Notes: generated by a model not told the origin, from the letters alone. 22,144 bases of DNA from an uncultured Clostridium sp. (GCA_900555045.1 USJW01000079.1:1-22144), one strand, 5' to 3'; shown: positions 1-7,337, counted from the stretch's first letter. Program-made: numbers and translations.

Positions 1-68
1 TTCCCCAGTTTCTTCAATTTCCGGTTATGATAACCCAGCGCCGTCTGATATTGTCGTATCATCGGCAT
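1..68 (-). CDS. Possible 5' end of an ORF truncated by the contig edge
   Basis: On the minus strand an ATG at 66-68 (a second in-frame ATG at 60-62) opens a frame that runs off the left edge, reading MPMIRQYQTALGYHNRKLKKLG. The stretch is basic and could start a small regulator or helical protein, but 22 residues are too few to name a family. The upstream ribosome-binding site is weak (an AAGAAAA stretch). A 14-bp palindrome lies just upstream at 81-94, where a promoter or operator for this ORF would be expected. It may equally be non-coding. Confidence 0.25.
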   Translation of the reverse strand, partial: MPMIRQYQTALGYHNRKLKKLG

Positions 69-80
69 TTTTCTTAAAAT

Positions 81-94
81 ATGTCATATGACAT
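81..94. promoter_or_regulatory. 14-bp perfect palindrome, possible operator
   Basis: ATGTCATATGACAT is identical to its reverse complement. It sits in AT-rich non-coding DNA, 13 bases upstream of the possible truncated minus-strand ORF. The length and symmetry suit a dimeric regulator, but no family can be assigned. The rest of 95-160 is AT-rich with nothing else recognisable. Confidence 0.3.
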
Positions 95-160
95 GATTTA
101 TCTTTTCGTCAAATATGAAGTATTTTTGAGATTTTTTTATACACATTGCACAAATCACGC

Positions 161-203
161 AATAAAAAATGACAGCACTGATTTTCCCTCAATCAATGCT
201 GCC
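161..203 (-). terminator. Rho-independent terminator of the MerR-family gene
   Basis: Reading the minus strand just past the stop of the regulator, GGCAGCATTGAT (192-203) pairs with ATCAGTGCTGTC (171-182) around a 9-base loop. The stem has 12 positions, two of them G-T, and is followed by a T-rich run (161-170). This is a standard intrinsic terminator about 14 bases after the stop codon at 218-220. Confidence 0.75.
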
Positions 204-217
204 ATATTTTTGCACCT

Positions 218-1048
218 CTAGTCCGCCGCACGATTCTCCCCGCTCCCCACCAGCGGCAAATACAGCTCCAGGCAATAGGTGATCGTGTTATTTCTGAAAA
301 ACGAGATCATGTCATTGGCGTAGAGCGTTCTGCCCGGCTTAAGCCCGCGCCCCTCGGCCCACTGGGCCATAAAACGGTAGGCCTCCTCGCCGGGAATCGG
401 CTCGGGGGATTCCATCACGCGGTAGACGCATTCCACCTCATCCGTGGGCGGATATCTGCGGGTGTCGATCTCCGTGTCCAGGTACGGCTCGATTCCCCGG
501 TAGAGCACCAGCTTCGTCCCCTCCTGGACCAGCCCCTCCTCCGGGTTGTAGCTCAGCACATTATAAAAATAGGTCATGTCCAGCCCCTCGCCGCCGGAGG
601 AGAGCCGGAACCACTCCTTTAATCCCTCCTGGAGCGACTCACAGGTCCCCATGATGTAGCCCGCGGGGAACCGCTTCACCCGGCACGCGTTTAAGTTGCC
701 CTCGACCGCCGCCAGGTCGCGCTCCACCAGCCTTAACCGGGTTACCGCCTGCTGGTGGCGGCGCATCTTCTCCGTCTCCTCGGCAATCCGCTGGCGCATC
801 CGCACCCGCAGGCGGGAGCAGTCCGTGCCCTGGCCCACCATGCTCTCGATCTCGTCCAGGCTGGTGTTCATCTTCCTGTGATACAGGATATACATCAGTT
901 TATAGATATCATTTTCCGAGTAGTAGCGGTAGCCGTTGTCCCTCTTGTTGGCCGTAATCACGCCCTTTTTCTCGTAAAAACGCAGCGCATCCCGGCTCAG
1001 CCCGACCATCTTCGCCACATCTCCGATCCGGTATTCCCGATTCTCCAT
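218..1048 (-). CDS. MerR-family transcriptional regulator
   Basis: A 276-residue MerR-type regulator. Residues about 5-75 form the winged helix-turn-helix, with the signature YRIGDVAKMVGLSRDALRFYEKKG and then GYRYYSENDIYKL. Residues about 78-118 look like the dimerising helix (Arg/Glu/Gln-rich). About 120-270 form a larger effector domain, possibly of the GyrI-like ligand-binding type, which suggests a small-molecule ligand rather than a metal; there is no MerR/ZntR metal-binding cysteine cluster at the C-terminus. The start is supported by GGAGGAAGG seven bases upstream. A near-consensus promoter overlapping an inverted repeat suggests autoregulation. It is divergent from the secreted cell-wall protein, which could be its target, but nothing in the sequence proves that. 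Ligand unknown. Confidence 0.88.
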   Translation of the reverse strand: MENREYRIGDVAKMVGLSRDALRFYEKKGVITANKRDNGYRYYSENDIYKLMYILYHRKMNTSLDEIESMVGQGTDCSRLRVRMRQRIAEETEKMRRHQQAVTRLRLVERDLAAVEGNLNACRVKRFPAGYIMGTCESLQEGLKEWFRLSSGGEGLDMTYFYNVLSYNPEEGLVQEGTKLVLYRGIEPYLDTEIDTRRYPPTDEVECVYRVMESPEPIPGEEAYRFMAQWAEGRGLKPGRTLYANDMISFFRNNTITYCLELYLPLVGSGENRAAD

Positions 1049-1085
1049 CGATGCACCTTCCTCCGTACATTTTTAGTTCCTAACA

Positions 1086-1114
1086 ACTATAAATAAAATC
1101 CCACCATTTTTCAA
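1086..1114 (-). promoter_or_regulatory. Promoter of the MerR-family gene
   Basis: On the minus strand TTGAAA (1109-1114), a 17-base spacer and TATAGT (1086-1091) match the sigma-A consensus at 5 of 6 positions in each box. The -10 box lies about 37 bases before the ATG at 1048. The spacer is 17 bases, not the 19-20 typical of MerR-activated promoters, so this looks like an ordinary or repressed promoter. Confidence 0.65.
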
Positions 1115-1118
1115 TGGT
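1103..1118. promoter_or_regulatory. Inverted repeat over the -35 box of the MerR-family gene
   Basis: ACCATT (1103-1108) and AATGGT (1113-1118) are perfect inverted arms around four bases and overlap the -35 hexamer of the minus-strand promoter. The position is right for an autoregulatory operator. No experimental motif is known to me for this regulator. Confidence 0.35.
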
Positions 1119-1183
1119 TCGCCGGATAATGCAAGAGAACTGTAATAAAATTGTAAATGAAGCCGGCAATTGGAAAATATTGT

Positions 1184-1212
1184 TTGACCCTTCCACTTTT
1201 AAAGACTATACT
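1184..1212 (+). promoter_or_regulatory. Promoter of the secreted cell-wall-binding protein gene
   Basis: TTGACC (1184-1189), a 17-base spacer and TATACT (1207-1212) match the sigma-A consensus at 5 of 6 positions in each box. The ATG at 1252 follows about 40 bases later, with the AAGGGGG ribosome-binding site at 1234-1240. Confidence 0.7.
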
Positions 1213-1251
1213 GAAGTTATCGATTAACATTTTAAGGGGGATAAAGATGCG

Positions 1252-1962
1252 ATGAAAAAACTTATGACCGCCGCTCTGGCCGGACTCATGGCCATGTCCA
1301 TGAGCACCACGGCATTGGCGGGGCAGTGGCAGCAGGACGCGGTGGGCTGGTGGTACCAGAATGACGACAGCTCCTACTTAAAGGACGGCTGGAGCTGGGT
1401 GGACGGCAAGTGCTACTATTTCACCCCGGAGGGCTACTGCCTGACCGGAACACAGACGCCGGACGGGTATACGGTGGACGAGACCGGGGCCTGGGTCGTG
1501 GACGGGGTGGTACAGACACAGGCGGAGGCTCCTGCGGCGGACACAAACCGGCCGACTGTCCTCTTAAGGACTTCAACCTTTACAGTTCCGGACGGATATT
1601 TGCTGATTAAATCCGATGATACCGGGGCTCTGCTCGTAGGTTCAGGCCTCGATGTCTCGCTCATAATCTCGTTCATCACGTTCAGTCAGAATGGAAATAA
1701 GGTCTCTGCATCGGAGGTCGACGGCCCCGCACTGGATCGCTTTATGGAACACAGTTGGGGGTATCCTTTGACGGGTGTTGACAAACCGCTTGCCAACGGA
1801 ACATGGCGCTGCTACGATTATCCGGTCGATGCCATCTCCAGAAGGCCGGGCAAATTTCGCTACTATGCCAAACCGCTCGGAGATGATATGATGCTTATAT
1901 CGTTCAACGGAGATCTTACCGGGGTGGATACCGATTCCATCATCGGAAACAATTTTTTCTAA
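1252..1962 (+). CDS. Secreted protein with cell-wall-binding repeat
   Basis: A 236-residue exported protein. Residues 1-23 are a signal peptide (MKKL, hydrophobic Ala/Leu/Met core, TALA cleavage site before GQ). Residues about 24-65 hold one aromatic repeat of the choline/cell-wall-binding type (GWWYQND, GWSWVDGKCYYFTPEGYCLTG). A second degenerate unit follows (TPDGYTVDETGAWV, about 73-86), then a short Ala/Gln linker. Residues about 100-236 form a globular part I do not recognise; it has only two Cys in the mature chain (one in the repeat, one in WRCYDYP) and no visible catalytic motif. The second half looks less GC-rich than the first, so the protein may be modular. It is probably surface-attached through the aromatic repeat. 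Another ATG at 1247 is out of frame, so 1252 is the start. It is monocistronic, with its own promoter and terminator. Confidence 0.8.
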   Translation: MKKLMTAALAGLMAMSMSTTALAGQWQQDAVGWWYQNDDSSYLKDGWSWVDGKCYYFTPEGYCLTGTQTPDGYTVDETGAWVVDGVVQTQAEAPAADTNRPTVLLRTSTFTVPDGYLLIKSDDTGALLVGSGLDVSLIISFITFSQNGNKVSASEVDGPALDRFMEHSWGYPLTGVDKPLANGTWRCYDYPVDAISRRPGKFRYYAKPLGDDMMLISFNGDLTGVDTDSIIGNNFF

Positions 1963-1971
1963 ATTACACCA

Positions 1972-2018
1972 AAAAAGCGGTCCCCTGACAGTTTTTCACC
2001 GTCCCGGGACCGCTTTTT
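1972..2018. terminator. Bidirectional intrinsic terminator
   Basis: AGCGGTCCC (1976-1984) pairs perfectly with GGGACCGCT (2006-2014). The stem is flanked by an A-run on the left and a T-run on the right, so it works on both strands. It lies 10 bases after the secreted-protein gene and 11 bases after the last gene of the fatty-acid operon, ending both transcripts. Confidence 0.85.
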
Positions 2019-2028
2019 AATATCATCT

Positions 2029-3165
2029 CTATTCGCTGATCTCTCCCACAAGCTTTCCCATAACCTCCGGAACCGTGGAGATCCGGTCCGCCAGGTAGGC
2101 GTTGCTCCCGCAGAACAGCAGCGCGTTTGCGGTGTCGCCCTGGGCGGCGTTCACAAGCGCCTGGGTGATGCAGTAGGGGATCTTCGCAATGTCGCAGCGC
2201 TCCAGGCAGCGGTAGCAGTGCGGGATTGCGGGGCGCTCCCCTGCGCCCACCGCGGTCAGGAAGCGGTTGCGGATCGCCCGCCCGGGCATTCCCACCGGGC
2301 TCTTGGTGATCACGATGTCGGACTTTCCAGCATCGATGTACGCCTGCTTGTAGGCCTCCGGCGCGTCGCACTCCTCGGTGGCCACAAACCGGGTCGCCAC
2401 CTGGACGCCGTCCGCGCCCAGGCTGATGGCGTGCATCACATCCTCATGGCTGTAGATTCCGCCCGCGATAACCACCGGGATGTGTCTCTGGTACTTGTCG
2501 CCGTACTCCTTCACCACCTTTAAGATCGCCTTCACTTCCCCGTCGTAGGCGTCCCGATCGTAGGTGGCGGGCACATCCTCCGTGTCCGCGCCGTAGCTGG
2601 TCAGCTGCTCCAGGGAAAATCCCAGATGTCCGCCGGCTAACGGCCCCTCGATCACCACCAGGTCCGGTGCTGTGTGGCACTTCCGGTCCCACATTTTGCA
2701 GATGACCATGGCGGATTTGGCGGTGGAGACGATGGGGGCCAGCTTGACTCTGCGCGCAGGCACCGAACCCATCTCCTTGTAAGCCTCCTCCACGTAGTCC
2801 GGCAGGGACACCGGAAGGCCCGCACCGGAAATGATGATGTCGGCTCCGGCCTTCACGGCCTCCTTGACCCAGCGGTCGTAATGCTTGGTGGCCACCATGA
2901 TGTTGAAGCCGATGGCGCCGTCCGGGGAGATCTCCCTGGCCAGCTTAAGCTCCTTGTGGATGGCGCGGGCGTTCGCATCCTCCGGGTTTTCAGCGAAATC
3001 CGGCTCCGTGAACCCGATCTGGGCGGCGGAGATAATCCCCATTCCGCCGGCCTTCGCCACCGCGCCGGCCAGCCGGTGCAGGCTGATTCCAACGCCCATT
3101 CCTCCCTGAATAATCGGTTTTTTCACAACCAGATCGCCAATCACTAACGGTTTTAACTCTTCCAT
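2029..3165 (-). CDS. FabX-like nitronate monooxygenase-family flavoenzyme with Fe-S-type cysteines
   Basis: A 378-residue FMN-binding TIM-barrel protein of the nitronate monooxygenase/FabK superfamily. Visible motifs are PIIQGGMGVGIS (phosphate/flavin loop), SGAGLPVSLP, EGPLAGGHLGF with the likely catalytic His180, and VVIAGGIYS then GVQVATRF for FMN phosphate. Unlike FabK it carries C317-x2-C320-x3-C324-x7-C332 near the C-terminus, a plausible [4Fe-4S] ligand set. The length, the GGH base at almost the same residue number, KSPVG.P.RAI and the cysteine cluster match what I recall of Helicobacter pylori FabX, an FMN and [4Fe-4S] decanoyl-ACP dehydrogenase/isomerase that makes unsaturated fatty acids. 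It is the last gene of the fab operon. The ATG at 3163-3165 is preferred over a GTG one codon earlier: AGGAG lies six bases upstream, and the ATG overlaps the accDA stop as TGATG (translational coupling). Family confident; FabX function inferred. Automated pipelines would probably say nitronate monooxygenase. Confidence 0.85.
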   Translation of the reverse strand: MEELKPLVIGDLVVKKPIIQGGMGVGISLHRLAGAVAKAGGMGIISAAQIGFTEPDFAENPEDANARAIHKELKLAREISPDGAIGFNIMVATKHYDRWVKEAVKAGADIIISGAGLPVSLPDYVEEAYKEMGSVPARRVKLAPIVSTAKSAMVICKMWDRKCHTAPDLVVIEGPLAGGHLGFSLEQLTSYGADTEDVPATYDRDAYDGEVKAILKVVKEYGDKYQRHIPVVIAGGIYSHEDVMHAISLGADGVQVATRFVATEECDAPEAYKQAYIDAGKSDIVITKSPVGMPGRAIRNRFLTAVGAGERPAIPHCYRCLERCDIAKIPYCITQALVNAAQGDTANALLFCGSNAYLADRISTVPEVMGKLVGEISE

Positions 3166-4919
3166 CACATTCTCCTAAATCGATCATACCGGTGGGCCGC
3201 CAGCTCGTCGCCGCTCATGGCGCAGTAGTTCTCAAAGAACGCTTCCATGGACAAATCCATGAGCTCCGCCAGCCGGAACAGATTGTCCTTGCTCGCGGGC
3301 TGCTCCTCCGGAATAATCCGCTCAATCAATTTTAGCTTCTGCAAATCGCGGGCCGTCACCTTCATCACCTTGGCCGCGTCGGGGGCTTTCTTGCTGTCCT
3401 TGTACAGGATGGAGGCAAAGCCCTCGGGCGAGAGGATGGAGTAGATGGCATTCTCCAGCATCCATACCTCGTTGGCCACAGCCATGGCTAACGCGCCGCC
3501 GCTTCCGCCCTCGCCGATCACCACGGAGAGCACCGGCACCTTGAGGGAGGCCATCTCGAACAGGTTGCGGGCAATCGCCTCGCCCTGCCCCCGCTCCTCC
3601 GCCTCCAGGCCGCAGAACGCGCCGGGGGTGTCCACAAAACACACGATGGGGCGGCCGAAGGTCTCCGCCTGCTTCATCAGACGCAGGGCCTTTCTGTACC
3701 CGTCCGGGGACGGCATGCCGAAGTTGCGCTTGATGTTTTCCTTGGTGTTCTTGCCCTTCTGCTGTCCGATCACCGTCACCGGCATCCCGTGGAACATGGC
3801 GATACCGCCCACGATGGCCCCGTCGTCCTTAAAGTAGCGGTCCCCGTGGAACTCGATGAACTCGTCGAAGATGGCGTTGATGTAGTCCGTGGCAACCGGG
3901 CGGTCCGCCTTGCGGGAGAGAAGCACCGTATCCCAGGCGGTTTTTCCACCGTCCCGGCCGGATTTTCCCTTTTTATCCACATGACTCTCTGACAAATCCC
4001 CATTCTCCTGCACCTGATCCGCAACCGCGGGCCGCGCAGGGCGGGCCGTCATGGGGTGCTTGCGGTGCATGTAGAGAATCTGGCCGATGACCTTCTTCTG
4101 GTCCTTCCGCTCCACGATTTTGTCCACAAACCCGTGCTCCAACAGGAACTCGGAGCGCTGGAAGCCCTCGGGGAGCTTCTGGCCGATGGTCTGCTCGATC
4201 ACACGGGGGCCGGCAAAGCCGATGAGCGCGCCGGGCTCCGCCAGGATGATGTCGCCCAGCATCGCGAAGCTGGCCGTAACGCCGCCGGTGGTGGGGTCCG
4301 TGAGCACGCTGATGAACAGCTGCCCGGCCTCGTGGTGCCGCTTCAGGGCGGCGGAGGTTTTGGCCATCTGCATCAGGGACACGATTCCCTCCTGCATCCT
4401 GGCGCCGCCGGAGCAGGCGAACAGCACGACCGGAAGCTTCTCCTCTGTGGCGCGCTCCACCGCGTCGGTGATCTTCTCGCCCACCACATGGCCCATGCTG
4501 CTCATGATGAACCGGGCGTCGCAGACGCCCACCACCGCCGGATTCCCGTCGATGGTGCATTTTCCGGTCACAACCGCCTCGTTGAGCTTGCTCTTCTCCC
4601 TGGCGGCCTGAAGCTTCTTCTCGTACCCCGGGAACTCCAGCGGGTTGGAGAGAGGCATCTCCCGGTTCCACTCCTCAAAGGAGCCCTCGTCCGCGATCAT
4701 CTCGATGCGGCGGTATGCGTGAACGCGGAAATACCCGCTGCATTTCGGACACACATAGTAATTGTTGACCACATCCTCCACGTAGATGGGCTGGCCGCAC
4801 TTGTTGCACTTGCGCCACAAGCCCTCCGGAATGTTCGGCTCTGCGCCGTCATTCACATCCTGCGGCTTGTATTTCGAATCGATCCTGGTATATGTCTTCT
4901 TGAACATATTCCGCAGCAT
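3165..4919 (-). CDS. accDA: Fused acetyl-CoA carboxylase carboxyltransferase beta-alpha (AccD-AccA)
   Basis: One 584-residue chain holds both carboxyltransferase subunits, which move CO2 from carboxybiotin to acetyl-CoA. Residues about 1-290 are AccD: a zinc ribbon C38-x2-C41-x15-C57-x2-C60, then the crotonase-fold core with FACSGGARMQEG at about 168-178. Residues about 291-325 are a charged, Gly/Lys/Asp-rich linker. From A328-W329 onward is AccA (AWDTVLLSRKADRP, FIEFHGDRYF, the oxyanion/CoA motif GEGGSGGA at 469-476, SILSPEG). The long N-terminal helical region of stand-alone AccA is missing. The frame extends upstream to 4970, but the ATG at 4917-4919 (MLRNMFKK) follows an AAGGAAGG ribosome-binding site by about nine bases and matches typical AccD starts. 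The gene lies 82 bases after accC, and its stop overlaps the next start. The reading frame through the linker is open, so this is a true fusion in the sequence as given. Confidence 0.95.
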   Translation of the reverse strand: MLRNMFKKTYTRIDSKYKPQDVNDGAEPNIPEGLWRKCNKCGQPIYVEDVVNNYYVCPKCSGYFRVHAYRRIEMIADEGSFEEWNREMPLSNPLEFPGYEKKLQAAREKSKLNEAVVTGKCTIDGNPAVVGVCDARFIMSSMGHVVGEKITDAVERATEEKLPVVLFACSGGARMQEGIVSLMQMAKTSAALKRHHEAGQLFISVLTDPTTGGVTASFAMLGDIILAEPGALIGFAGPRVIEQTIGQKLPEGFQRSEFLLEHGFVDKIVERKDQKKVIGQILYMHRKHPMTARPARPAVADQVQENGDLSESHVDKKGKSGRDGGKTAWDTVLLSRKADRPVATDYINAIFDEFIEFHGDRYFKDDGAIVGGIAMFHGMPVTVIGQQKGKNTKENIKRNFGMPSPDGYRKALRLMKQAETFGRPIVCFVDTPGAFCGLEAEERGQGEAIARNLFEMASLKVPVLSVVIGEGGSGGALAMAVANEVWMLENAIYSILSPEGFASILYKDSKKAPDAAKVMKVTARDLQKLKLIERIIPEEQPASKDNLFRLAELMDLSMEAFFENYCAMSGDELAAHRYDRFRRM

Positions 4920-5001
4920 TGGCAATTTCCTTCCTTTCTTCCACATAGCCCGGGCGGCCCCGGTACGCATACGCCCCCGTCATCCGCCCCCGCTCACAGT
5001 C

Positions 5002-6354
5002 CTACCGCACGTAATCCGGGAAATACTTCTCGATGAATCCTGTGTCCGTGTTCCCTTCCTGGAACGCCTCGCTCTCCAGTATCTCGTACTGGAAGTTCAC
5101 ATTGGTCTCAATCCCCTCGATCACCAGCTCGCCCAGAGCGCTTCGCATCTTGGCGATGGCGGAGGCCCGGTCCTTGTCGTAGACGATCAGCTTCATCAGC
5201 ATGGAGTCGTAGTTGGCCGGAACCTTGTAGTCGCAGTAGATGTGCGAGTCCACACGCACGCCGTTTCCGCCGGGCGTGTGCACGTTGGTGATTAATCCCG
5301 GGCAGGGCATGAAGTTCTTCGACGGGTTCTCCGCGTTGATTCGGCACTCGATGGCATGGCCCTTGATGACCACGTCCTCCTGGCGCACGCTGAGCGGCTC
5401 CCCGGCCGCCACACGGATCTGCTCCTTGATCAAGTCCATGCCGGTCACCATCTCGGTCACCGGGTGCTCCACCTGGATCCGGGTGTTCATTTCCATAAAA
5501 TAGAAATCCTTGTTTTTGTCCAGCAAAAACTCGATGGTGCCCGCGTTCTCGTAGCCCACGGCCTTGGCCGCGCGGACCGCCGTCTCGCCCATCCTCCGGC
5601 GCAGATCCTCGGTGATCACGTCGCAGGGGGATTCCTCCAGCACCTTCTGGTGGCGGCGCTGGATGGAGCAGTCGCGCTCCCCAAGGTGAACCACGTTCCC
5701 GTGCTTATCCGCCATGATCTGGAACTCGATGTGGCGGGGCTTTTCGATATATTTCTCAATATACATGGTGTCGTCGGAGAAGCCCTTCACGGACTCCATC
5801 TGGGCGGCGTTGAAGTTCTCGATGAAATCCTCCTCGCCGCGGGAAATTCTCATTCCCTTTCCGCCGCCGCCGGAGGACGCCTTGATCATCACCGGGAAGC
5901 CGATGGCCTTCGCCATCTCCAGCGCTTCCTCCGCCTGGTGAACCGGCTCCTTGCTGCCCGGCACCACCGGAACGCCCGCGTCCATCATGGTCCGGCGGGC
6001 CTCGGACTTGTTGCCCATCCGGTTAATGATCTCAGCGGAGGGGCCGATAAAGGTGATGTTGCACTCCGCGCAGAGCTTGGCGAACTTGGCGTTTTCCGAC
6101 AGGAAGCCGAAGCCCGGATGAATGGCGTCAGCCTTCATGGCCACGGTGGCCGAAAGAATCCGCTCCATGTTCAGATAGCTCTGGCCGGACGGCGCGGGGC
6201 CGATACAGATGGCCTCGTCCGCCAGCAGCGTGTGCAGGCAGTCCCGATCCGCCTCCGAGTACACGGCCACGGTCTGGATTCCCATCTCGCGGCAGGCACG
6301 GATGATCCGGACTGCGATCTCTCCTCTATTTGCAATTAAAATTTTCTTAAACAT
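5002..6354 (-). CDS. accC: Acetyl-CoA carboxylase biotin carboxylase subunit
   Basis: A 450-residue ATP-grasp enzyme that carboxylates biotin on AccB using ATP and bicarbonate. It opens with MFKKILIANRGEIAVRIIRA, the family hallmark. It then shows HPGFGFLSENAKFA, the glycine-rich ATP loop SSGGGGKGMRI (about 160-170), GERDCSIQRRHQK, and the C-terminal MNTRIQVEHPVTEMVTGMDL containing the catalytic Glu/Arg cluster. The length matches the usual 445-450. The frame also permits a TTG at 6372 overlapping the fabZ stop, but the ATG at 6352-6354 matches the conserved N-terminus and has GAGAGG upstream. It sits between fabZ and accDA, so the ACC genes form one block with fabZ inserted. No missing key residue is seen. 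Confidence 0.97.
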   Translation of the reverse strand: MFKKILIANRGEIAVRIIRACREMGIQTVAVYSEADRDCLHTLLADEAICIGPAPSGQSYLNMERILSATVAMKADAIHPGFGFLSENAKFAKLCAECNITFIGPSAEIINRMGNKSEARRTMMDAGVPVVPGSKEPVHQAEEALEMAKAIGFPVMIKASSGGGGKGMRISRGEEDFIENFNAAQMESVKGFSDDTMYIEKYIEKPRHIEFQIMADKHGNVVHLGERDCSIQRRHQKVLEESPCDVITEDLRRRMGETAVRAAKAVGYENAGTIEFLLDKNKDFYFMEMNTRIQVEHPVTEMVTGMDLIKEQIRVAAGEPLSVRQEDVVIKGHAIECRINAENPSKNFMPCPGLITNVHTPGGNGVRVDSHIYCDYKVPANYDSMLMKLIVYDKDRASAIAKMRSALGELVIEGIETNVNFQYEILESEAFQEGNTDTGFIEKYFPDYVR

Positions 6355-6368
6355 CGGCTCTCTACCTC

Positions 6369-6794
6369 TCAACCAATCATGAAGGTCAGCTCAGCGCTGG
6401 CGGCCAGCTTGCCGTCCACAGTTGCCGTCGCCTTGCCGATTCCCACCGGCCCCTTCTGCTTGATGATCTCGCACTCCAGGCGCAGCTTGTCGCCCGGGCG
6501 CACCATGTGCTTAAACTTGCAGTTGTTGATTCCGCCGAAATATCCGGTCTTTCCCTTGTAGGCGTCCACGCTGAGCATGGCCACGGAGCCCACCTGGGCC
6601 AGCGCCTCGATGATCAGCACGCCCGGCATCACCGGGTTGTGGGGGAAATGTCCCTGAAACTGCGGCTCATTGAAGGTCACGCACTTGTATCCAACCGCGC
6701 GCACGCCCGGCTCCAGCTCCTCGATGCAGTCCACCAGCAGAAACGGATGTCTGTGGGGAAGGATTTCCTCGATCTCTTTGATTCCCATTAACAT
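6369..6794 (-). CDS. fabZ: (3R)-hydroxyacyl-ACP dehydratase FabZ
   Basis: A 141-residue hot-dog-fold dehydratase that removes water from 3-hydroxyacyl-ACP to give trans-2-enoyl-ACP. It shows ILPHRHPFLLVD near the N-terminus and the catalytic segment GHFPHNPVMPGVLIIEALAQ with His49 and Glu63. The length is typical of FabZ; FabA is longer. It is the only dehydratase in the operon, so there is no FabA-type isomerase here. AGGAG lies eight bases before the chosen ATG (6792-6794); the next in-frame ATG (6786-6788) is a possible alternative. The start is 14 bases downstream of the accB stop, and the stop lies 14 bases before the accC ATG, so translation is tightly coupled. Confidence 0.96.
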   Translation of the reverse strand: MLMGIKEIEEILPHRHPFLLVDCIEELEPGVRAVGYKCVTFNEPQFQGHFPHNPVMPGVLIIEALAQVGSVAMLSVDAYKGKTGYFGGINNCKFKHMVRPGDKLRLECEIIKQKGPVGIGKATATVDGKLAASAELTFMIG

Positions 6795-6808
6795 AATGCC
6801 CTCTCCTC

Positions 6809-7309
6809 TCAGCGGATGCGGAACAGCGGCTGTCCGTACTCCACAACGTCCTCGTTGTTCACCAGAATGGCCTCCACGACGCCGTCGTACTCGCTCTCGA
6901 TCTCGTTCATCAGCTTCATGGCCTCGATGATTCCCAGCACCTGGCCCTTTTTCACCGTGTCGCCCACCTTCACGAACGCGTCGGAATCCGGGGAGGAGGC
7001 GGTGTAGAAGGTTCCCACCAGGGGGCTGGTCACGACCTTGTCGGACCCGATTCCGTTGTCCACGGGAGTCTCTACCCCGCCCTGGGTTGCCGCAGCCGGA
7101 GCCGCCTGGGCTGCCATAGCCGCTCCCATCATCTGGGCGCTCACCGCCGCGGAGGCCGCGTCCATGGCGGGCGCGCCCACGGTGACGATCTGGGGCATCT
7201 CCTTCTCGCGCTTTAAGGAGATCTTTACGTTCCCCTCTTCCAATTCAAAGCTGGTCAGGTTGTAGTCCGATACAGCTTTCACCAATTTCATAATTTCGTC
7301 TATATTCAT
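6809..7309 (-). CDS. accB: Biotin carboxyl carrier protein of acetyl-CoA carboxylase
   Basis: A 166-residue biotin carrier. Residues 1-38 form the conserved N-terminal region (MNIDEIMKLVKAVSDYNLTS, then a charged ISLKREKE). About 40-90 is a flexible Ala/Gln/Met-rich linker. About 91-166 is the biotinyl domain with the motif EAMKLMNEIES, in which Lys132 is the biotin attachment site. PLVGTFYTASSPDSDAFVKVGD is the classic start of the domain. The protein shuttles carboxybiotin between AccC and AccDA. The ATG follows AGAGGAAAACCGC. A strong GC hairpin lies in the 68-base gap after fabF, just upstream of this gene. No biotin ligase gene (birA) is present in the window. Confidence 0.96.
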   Translation of the reverse strand: MNIDEIMKLVKAVSDYNLTSFELEEGNVKISLKREKEMPQIVTVGAPAMDAASAAVSAQMMGAAMAAQAAPAAATQGGVETPVDNGIGSDKVVTSPLVGTFYTASSPDSDAFVKVGDTVKKGQVLGIIEAMKLMNEIESEYDGVVEAILVNNEDVVEYGQPLFRIR

Positions 7310-7337
7310 GCGGTTTTCCTCTTTCCTTGCTCACACG

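Noticed and set aside
4056..5036. 326-residue plus-strand ORF opposite accDA
   Set aside because: Antisense shadow of accDA with His/Leu/Ala-rich low-complexity composition and no domain; GC-rich coding DNA commonly gives such frames.
5356..6339. 327-residue plus-strand ORF opposite accC
   Set aside because: Shadow of a confidently identified gene; no start signals or family features.
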